From: Syntrophomonadaceae bacterium
GTDB lineage: Bacteria > Bacillota_D > Dethiobacteria > DTU022
Reading direction: 5' to 3'
NCBI GenBank assembly: GCA_003551865.1
Contig: PUNU01000053.1
Span: forward strand, 1-10,275
Length of the DNA stretch: 10,275 bases
Of the stretch, positions 5,891-10,275 are shown one piece after another; positions within the stretch are counted from its first letter, which is position 1, and each line of letters opens with the position of its first letter. The notes under the pieces are model-generated. The model was not told where the DNA came from, searched no databases, and saw only the letters and a program-made list of their open reading frames with translations. The translations under genes and the position numbers were made by a program.

Positions 5891-6649
5891 TCACTGCACT
5901 AAAATATAAAAGCCGAGTAAAAAAAACAGCTCGCCCAGTTCACTAATTGCCCCGAGAATATCACCGCTAAGGCCGCCCAGGCGGCGGAACACATAAAAAG
6001 CCAGCAGGTGGGCCGAGGCCAGGGCCGTAAGGCATCCAACGAGAACCGGGGCCGCCAGGGGCAAGTACCACCAGGCAAAAACAAACAGCAGCAAAACAGT
6101 AAGCAGGGTCGCTTTAAGCAGTACCGGCCAGCGCAGTCCGCGCAGGAAAAGATCTCCCAGGCCTCGCTCGCGGGCCGGGGGATACCAGGCGCCGGCATAG
6201 ACGATAGCCCACCTTCCCGCCAGGGGCATAAACACCAGCGCAAAAGGCATGAGCACCATATCCAGTGAGGCAAGCAGCGCCGCCTTCAGCAGGCATGTAA
6301 AAATGATCGAGGCCGCTCCCATTACCCCGACGGAACTGTCTTCCATCGCCCTGAAGACTTTGTCCCGGCCGGTGGTGCCGATAAGGCCGTCGGCCGTATC
6401 AGCCAGGCCGTCGATATGCAGACCCCGCGTTAAGAAAAAACTTAAGACCAGGGCTATTACCGCCACCGGCAGGGGGGGCAGGACAAGAAGCAGCAGCCGG
6501 GCCGCCCCGGCCAGGACCAGCCCCAGGGTTGCCCCGGCCAGTGGAAAGCAGGCCGCAGAAGCGGAAAGTTCATTGCCGTCCCGGCTGAAACTGACAAAGG
6601 GCAGGGGGATCACCGTTAAAAAAGACAGCGCCCGCAGGTAGCTTTTCAA
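5891..6649 (-). CDS. cobS: Adenosylcobinamide-GDP ribazoletransferase (cobalamin synthase, CobS)
   Basis: CobS is an integral membrane enzyme that joins AdoCbi-GDP with alpha-ribazole (or its phosphate) to give cobalamin (phosphate). The 252-residue protein has the usual length and several hydrophobic segments, roughly 35-72, 108-150, 175-220 and 235-251. Family signatures are RGLHIDGLADTADG (75-88), whose acidic residues are thought to bind the metal, MEDSSVGVMG (102-111), and GLSGDILGA (226-234). The start codon is TTG at 6649, sharing TTGA with the stop of cbiB, and a GGGAGG site lies 10 nt upstream. The N-terminus MKSYLRALSFLTVIPLP matches the usual CobS beginning, so this rare start is believable. 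It is probably translationally coupled to cbiB. Confidence 0.96.
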   Translation of the reverse strand: MKSYLRALSFLTVIPLPFVSFSRDGNELSASAACFPLAGATLGLVLAGAARLLLLVLPPLPVAVIALVLSFFLTRGLHIDGLADTADGLIGTTGRDKVFRAMEDSSVGVMGAASIIFTCLLKAALLASLDMVLMPFALVFMPLAGRWAIVYAGAWYPPARERGLGDLFLRGLRWPVLLKATLLTVLLLFVFAWWYLPLAAPVLVGCLTALASAHLLAFYVFRRLGGLSGDILGAISELGELFFLLGFYILVQ

Positions 6650-7629
6650 AAAGGCACAACCTCCCTTGCTCTCAACAACCAGGCCAGGACCGCTAAAACC
6701 ACAAAAGCCAAAAGCGACATCTTAAAAAAAAGGCCCAGGCCCCGCCGGATATCTCCGCTTTCCGCTTCTCTGCCTGAAGCATTGATCACCGGCCTTTCCA
6801 CCCTCATGCCCCGGTAATAATCACTGCCGCCAAGACGGACATTTAAGATCCCGGCCGCCGCCGCCTCGGGCCAGGCGCTGTTGGGGCTTTCGTGACTGCG
6901 GCGATCTTTTTTTAAAGAACGCAGGCCCTTTTTAAATCCCCCGCCCCCCGCACCGGCTATAATAATCAGCAGGGCGGTCAACCGGGCGGGAATACAGCTT
7001 AATAGATCGTCCAGCCTGGCGGCGAAAAACCCCAGGTGGATATAATCTTCTGTCTTGTAGCCAAGCATTGAATCCAGGGTGTTCACCGCCTTGTAAAAAA
7101 CCGCCGCCGCTGGACCGCCGACAGCGGCAAAAAACAGCGGAGCCACCAGGCCGTCGGCACTGTTCTCAAACAGGCTTTCCAGGGTTGAACGGGAAACTCC
7201 TCCCTCGTCAAGCCGTGCAGTGTCGCGGCTGACCAGGAAAGAAACTCCGGCGCGTGCCTCTTCCAGGTTACCTGTGTGCAAACTGCGCTCCACCCGCCGG
7301 AGATGGCTGTGCAGGTCGCCCCCGGCCAGCACGGCAAAAATAATATAAATTTCCAATATCAGCCCGGCGGCCGGATGGAACCGGTAGGCAAAGGCAAGCA
7401 GCCAGATGGTTAAGGCCGCCGCGCCTCCGGCAGTGATCAAAACAACTGCCGCTCCGGCCGCTTTTAAGCCTGCCGGTGAAACAAAAAACCGCTGCGCGAT
7501 CCGTTCCAGGCCGACTATAACCGCCCCCAGGCAGCGGACCGGGTGCGGGAAACGGGGCGGATCACCGACAAGCAAATCCAGCAGGTAGGCCGCCGTTAAA
7601 GCGGCGGCGGCAAAACCGGCCCGCTCCAT
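6646..7629 (-). CDS. cbiB: Adenosylcobinamide-phosphate synthase (CbiB)
   Basis: CbiB (CobD in aerobic nomenclature) is a membrane enzyme that joins aminopropanol phosphate (or aminopropanol) to adenosylcobyric acid. The 327-residue protein is of usual length. Typical motifs are LLVGDPPRFPHPVRCLG (19-35), the ENSADG loop (155-160) leading into LVAPLFFAAVGG, VNTLDSMLGYK (182-192) and SPNSAWPEAAAAG (248-260). Hydrophobic segments lie at about 5-20, 58-80, 88-103, 160-180, 215-230 and 303-320. Its ATG overlaps the TAA of cobU by one base (TAATG), and its stop overlaps the cobS start, so three genes are coupled. It directly follows, in pathway terms, the CobD-like enzyme encoded two genes downstream. 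Confidence 0.96.
   Translation of the reverse strand: MERAGFAAAALTAAYLLDLLVGDPPRFPHPVRCLGAVIVGLERIAQRFFVSPAGLKAAGAAVVLITAGGAAALTIWLLAFAYRFHPAAGLILEIYIIFAVLAGGDLHSHLRRVERSLHTGNLEEARAGVSFLVSRDTARLDEGGVSRSTLESLFENSADGLVAPLFFAAVGGPAAAVFYKAVNTLDSMLGYKTEDYIHLGFFAARLDDLLSCIPARLTALLIIIAGAGGGGFKKGLRSLKKDRRSHESPNSAWPEAAAAGILNVRLGGSDYYRGMRVERPVINASGREAESGDIRRGLGLFFKMSLLAFVVLAVLAWLLRAREVVPF
6660..6665 (-). promoter_or_regulatory. Ribosome binding site supporting the TTG start of cobS
   Basis: GGGAGG on the minus strand lies 10 nt before TTG at 6649, inside the last codons of cbiB. No in-frame ATG or GTG nearby gives an N-terminus as close to the family as this TTG does. Confidence 0.6.
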
Positions 7630-8225
7630 TATTTAAAGCGCTGCGGAATACCGCAGACTACCATCCATACTTGATCGGCTTCCGCCGCCAGGCTCTGGTT
7701 GATTCTGCCTGACAGGTCACGAAAAACCCTTCCCAGTGGATAAGCGGGAACCACGCCCATGCCCACTTCGTTGGTAACCACAACCACTTCCGCCGGGCAG
7801 GAACGGATCACTTCGGCAAATAGATCAATATATTCAAAGGTCCTTTCGGCGGCCTCTTCCAACAGGCTTGCATCGGCAAAAATGTCCTCCCCCCGCCATA
7901 CCGCTCCGTGCCGTTTAAGATTATCGAGGATGCGGTTGCTGATCAGCAGGGTCAGGCAGTCCAGCAATACCAGGGCGCCGCTGCTGTTTTCTTTTTCCAA
8001 CACCAGGTGAGGTTCAAGCGGTTCTTCCACGGTGCGGATACCGGATCCCCGCCTTTTCTTATGACGGGCTACCCGCTCGCGCATCTCTTCGTCTTCCACC
8101 CGGGCTGTTGCCAGGTAGGTAATTTTTTTCCCGCTTTCCACAGCCAGTTTCTCGGCAAATGCACTTTTCCCGCTGCGAACCCCGCCGGTGATCAAGATCA
8201 AACTGCCGTGATTTTTAGCCTCCAT
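7629..8225 (-). CDS. cobU: Adenosylcobinamide kinase / adenosylcobinamide-phosphate guanylyltransferase (CobU)
   Basis: This bifunctional cytoplasmic enzyme phosphorylates adenosylcobinamide and then transfers GMP to give AdoCbi-GDP, the CobS substrate. The 198-residue protein carries the P-loop GGVRSGKS (14-21), YLATA (37-41), and RHKKRR with His55, the likely guanylylated histidine equivalent to His46 of the Salmonella enzyme. It also has TVEEP (65-69), LLDCLTLLISN and TNEVGMGVVP, all CobU landmarks. The usual proline after the HxxRR motif is replaced by glycine (HKKRRG), a small deviation of unknown effect. GGAGG lies 8 nt before the ATG and is part of the codons for the Gly-rich end of the preceding ATPase, which overlaps by 11 nt. 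It is coupled to cbiB downstream. Full length, no sign of damage. Confidence 0.96.
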   Translation of the reverse strand: MEAKNHGSLILITGGVRSGKSAFAEKLAVESGKKITYLATARVEDEEMRERVARHKKRRGSGIRTVEEPLEPHLVLEKENSSGALVLLDCLTLLISNRILDNLKRHGAVWRGEDIFADASLLEEAAERTFEYIDLFAEVIRSCPAEVVVVTNEVGMGVVPAYPLGRVFRDLSGRINQSLAAEADQVWMVVCGIPQRFK

Positions 8226-9495
8226 TTAATTCGCCTCCACCCGGGGGCAAAACTTCTGATAATTCTTCAATAGTTTTTACTGCGACAGCCCCTTCTTCCT
8301 CCAGGCGCTTTAAAATCTCCAGGGCCCCGCCCCCACTGTAATCGCGTTTTTTCACCCCAATCAGGTCGACGATATAAACCGGCTTGCCTTCATGCAGTAC
8401 CGTTTTCACCTCTTCGAGTATGGGCAGGTTGCCTTCGCCAAAAGGAATCGGTGGTACAATTACCGCCTCAGCGTCGCGCATCAGTTTCAAGTGTTCATTC
8501 TTGTGCTCGCTGTTCATGCTTGTAAAAGGGGGCACAATGATTACCGGCAGGCTGTTAAAATGGGCAAACCGGCAGCCGCTGTCCTGTGCCGCTACCGGAC
8601 CCACCGATAATCGACAACCTTTATGGTTGAGCAGTTCAAGTACCGGCAGGGCTTCTTCACCGCCGCCCAGAACATGCACCCGGGCGCCGCGGTTGGTATT
8701 GCTTTCAGGAATTCGCCCCTTGGCCACGCTGACCTGCAGAACCCCGTGCAGAGGGTGGCGGTAAGTCGAGGCGGGCACCCCGTAAGACTTGTGAATGTTT
8801 TCTGCGGTGATCACTTCTTCCGCCCTGCCGGCAGCCAGCACCCGCCCGTTGTTTAAAAGGATAAAACGGTCAAAATGGTGGACTGCCAGGTTAATATCGT
8901 GGATGGCGGCAATTACCGTTACCTGTTGTTCCCGGTTGAGGCGGACGGCCAGATCCAGGAGCATTGACTGGTAACCAATGTCGAGGTTGGCCGTGGGCTC
9001 GTCAAGCAGCAGTGCTTCGGGCTGCTGGGCCACGGCGCGGGCCATGATCACCCTCTGCTTTTCTCCGCCGCTTAAGGTGGAAATTGAACGCTCCGCCAGG
9101 TGCGAGACCCCGGTCATTGCCATGGCCTGTCCGACGATCTCCCGGTCATGACGATCTTCTTTTTGAAACCGGCTCAGGTATGGAAAACGCCCCATCATGA
9201 TAATCTCTTCAACCGTAAAATCAAAGTCGGCCGCACTCTCCTGGGGCACCACAGCCATCAAGCGGGCGGTTTCTTTGCTGCCCAACTGCTGCAAATCCCG
9301 GTCGCCCAGAAAAATATGGCCTCCTGTCGGCTTTAGAATATTGCTGATACAGCGAAGTAAAGTGGATTTGCCGGCACCGTTGGCTCCAAGCAGAGCCACC
9401 AGGTCTCCGCGATATATTTTAAACTCGGCGCCGTCGAGGACGGGTTCTGTGTCATAGGTCATTTTCAGACCGTGTACATGGATGTTTAAACCCAT
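8215..9495 (-). CDS. btuD: Corrinoid/iron-chelate ABC importer ATPase with a fused C-terminal domain (BtuD-like)
   Basis: Residues 1 to about 258 form a complete ABC ATPase of the FecE/BtuD type: Walker A GANGAGKST (37-45), Q-loop Gln85, signature LSGGE (141-145), Walker B ALLLDEP (161-167) with Glu166, and the switch His199. It would energise import through the adjacent permease. The protein is 426 residues long where BtuD/FecE proteins have about 250-270. Residues 270-415 form an extra alpha/beta domain starting with VHVLGGGEEALPVLELL, a Gly-rich turn like a nucleotide-binding Rossmann fold, followed by IVPPF (320-324) and VPPIPFGEGNLPILEE (347-362). A similar extension occurs on some archaeal and bacterial BtuD-like proteins as far as I recall, and its function is unknown to me. 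The ATG has GGAGGAGGG 8 nt upstream and starts 5 nt after the permease stop. The cobU neighbour makes a corrinoid the likely substrate; an iron siderophore is the alternative. Confidence 0.93.
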   Translation of the reverse strand: MGLNIHVHGLKMTYDTEPVLDGAEFKIYRGDLVALLGANGAGKSTLLRCISNILKPTGGHIFLGDRDLQQLGSKETARLMAVVPQESAADFDFTVEEIIMMGRFPYLSRFQKEDRHDREIVGQAMAMTGVSHLAERSISTLSGGEKQRVIMARAVAQQPEALLLDEPTANLDIGYQSMLLDLAVRLNREQQVTVIAAIHDINLAVHHFDRFILLNNGRVLAAGRAEEVITAENIHKSYGVPASTYRHPLHGVLQVSVAKGRIPESNTNRGARVHVLGGGEEALPVLELLNHKGCRLSVGPVAAQDSGCRFAHFNSLPVIIVPPFTSMNSEHKNEHLKLMRDAEAVIVPPIPFGEGNLPILEEVKTVLHEGKPVYIVDLIGVKKRDYSGGGALEILKRLEEEGAVAVKTIEELSEVLPPGGGELNGG

Positions 9496-9500
9496 CTGTT

Positions 9501-10275
9501 TTACCCTCCTCCACCGAAATAGCGCAGTTTTTTGCGTTTTTTCAAGAGATAAATAAACATCGGCGCCCCTATCATCGCGGTGATGATGCCTACCGGCAGT
9601 TCAGTGGGAGCAATGATCACCCGGGCCAGCATATCGGTGGCGATCAGCAGGACTCCACCCAGCAATGCCGAAGCGGGGATAAGAAAGCGGTGGTCGGGTC
9701 CCGCCACCAGGCGGACAAAGTGAGGCACGACCAGGCCGACAAAACCGATGATGCCGCTTGTCGAAACAGCCGCCGCTACTAAAAGTGATGCGCCCGCCAG
9801 TAAGATCTTTTTTAATTTCTCCGTGTCAACACCCAAATGGCTGGCTGTTTCTTCACCAAGCAGCATGGCGTTCAGCTCCCGGGAAAAGATACTCACGCAT
9901 ATGTAACCGGCCAGAGCATAGGGTATCATCACCTTGATTTGCTGCCAGGTGGCCCCACCGAGGCCGCCCATCATCCAGAAGACAACCATGTGCAGCTTTT
10001 CCCCGGCAAAATAGGTGAGAAGTGAGACCAGGGCCGAAAGGAAGGCGCTGATTGCAATACCGGCCAGCAGGAGCGTCATCACCGGCACAGCTCTGCCCAC
10101 CCGGGCCATGCTGTAAACCAGGGCCATGGTGGCGGTGCCGCCGGCAAAAGCAAAAAGGGGTACTGCGCCAAAACCGCCCACGGCAACGGTAAAACCGCCC
10201 AGCATGGCAAAAACGGCGCCGAGGGCCGCACCTGAGGAGATGCCAATTACATAGGGATCGGCCATTGGATTGCGA
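9501..10275 (-). CDS. btuC: FecCD-family ABC importer permease, probably corrinoid (BtuC-like; N-terminus outside window)
   Basis: The frame is open to the right edge, so about 257 residues of the usual 330-350 are visible and the beginning is missing. The ATG at 10265 is internal: the codons before it give RNP, completing the family motif RNPMADPYVIGISSGAALGA. Several hydrophobic segments typical of the FecCD fold follow, and the stretch SGIIGFVGLVVPHFVRLVAG is the conserved loop that contacts the ATPase. The segment ending in ATDMLAR and PTELPVGIITAMIGAPMFIYLL is the usual C-terminal region. It would form the membrane channel for a corrinoid, working with the ATPase encoded 5 nt downstream and with a periplasmic or lipoprotein binding protein (BtuF-like) not in the window. 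Iron-siderophore permeases look the same, so the substrate rests on the cobalamin context. Confidence 0.93.
   Translation of the reverse strand, partial: RNPMADPYVIGISSGAALGAVFAMLGGFTVAVGGFGAVPLFAFAGGTATMALVYSMARVGRAVPVMTLLLAGIAISAFLSALVSLLTYFAGEKLHMVVFWMMGGLGGATWQQIKVMIPYALAGYICVSIFSRELNAMLLGEETASHLGVDTEKLKKILLAGASLLVAAAVSTSGIIGFVGLVVPHFVRLVAGPDHRFLIPASALLGGVLLIATDMLARVIIAPTELPVGIITAMIGAPMFIYLLKKRKKLRYFGGGG

Noticed and set aside
1..10275. CRISPR arrays, tRNA or rRNA genes, insertion sequences, attachment sites
   Set aside because: I saw no regularly spaced repeats, no cloverleaf or rRNA sequence, and no transposase or integrase on either strand.

Overview
The window holds one dense block of genes, all on the minus strand, so it is transcribed from right to left. 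It covers the late (nucleotide-loop) half of cobalamin synthesis plus a corrinoid-type ABC importer. A separate gene for a tungsten/molybdopterin aldehyde:ferredoxin oxidoreductase family enzyme runs off the left edge. The DNA is GC-rich, Shine-Dalgarno sequences are strong (AGGAGG, GGAGGAGGG), GTG and TTG starts occur, and genes overlap by a few bases. With the AOR-family enzyme this points to a strict anaerobe, most likely a Firmicutes-type bacterium (clostridial or Desulfotomaculum/Pelotomaculum-like). The taxon is inference; no marker gene is present.

Layout in transcription order (right to left): btuC-like permease (9501-10275, N-terminus outside the window); btuD-like ATPase with an extra C-terminal domain (8215-9495); cobU (7629-8225); cbiB (6646-7629); cobS (5891-6649); cobD-like aminotransferase/decarboxylase (4724-5857); a short cobQ/cbiP (3918-4727); cobT (2773-3879); cobC-like phosphatase (2125-2769); a PP-loop ATPase of the diphthine-ammonia ligase family (1455-2135). 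Gaps are 38 nt or less and several stops overlap the next start, so this looks like one operon whose promoter, and any cobalamin riboswitch, lie beyond the right edge. A 227-nt gap (1228-1454) with a promoter-like -35 element and a perfect 9-bp inverted repeat precedes the AOR-family gene.

The genes fit one pathway. BtuC/BtuD import corrinoids. CobQ amidates the corrin ring side chains. CobD makes aminopropanol phosphate and CbiB attaches the aminopropanol moiety. CobU activates cobinamide to its GDP form. CobT makes the alpha-ribazole phosphate that CobC dephosphorylates, and CobS joins the two halves in the membrane.

The most notable feature is the cobQ gene. It encodes only about 269 residues instead of the usual roughly 500. 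The ATP-binding N-domain is intact and is joined in frame to what looks like the normal extreme C-terminal tail, with the whole glutamine amidotransferase domain missing. A putative ammonia-using PP-loop ligase sits at the end of the same operon. Other points of interest are the C-terminal domain fused to the BtuD ATPase, and the operator-like hairpin in front of the AOR-family gene.
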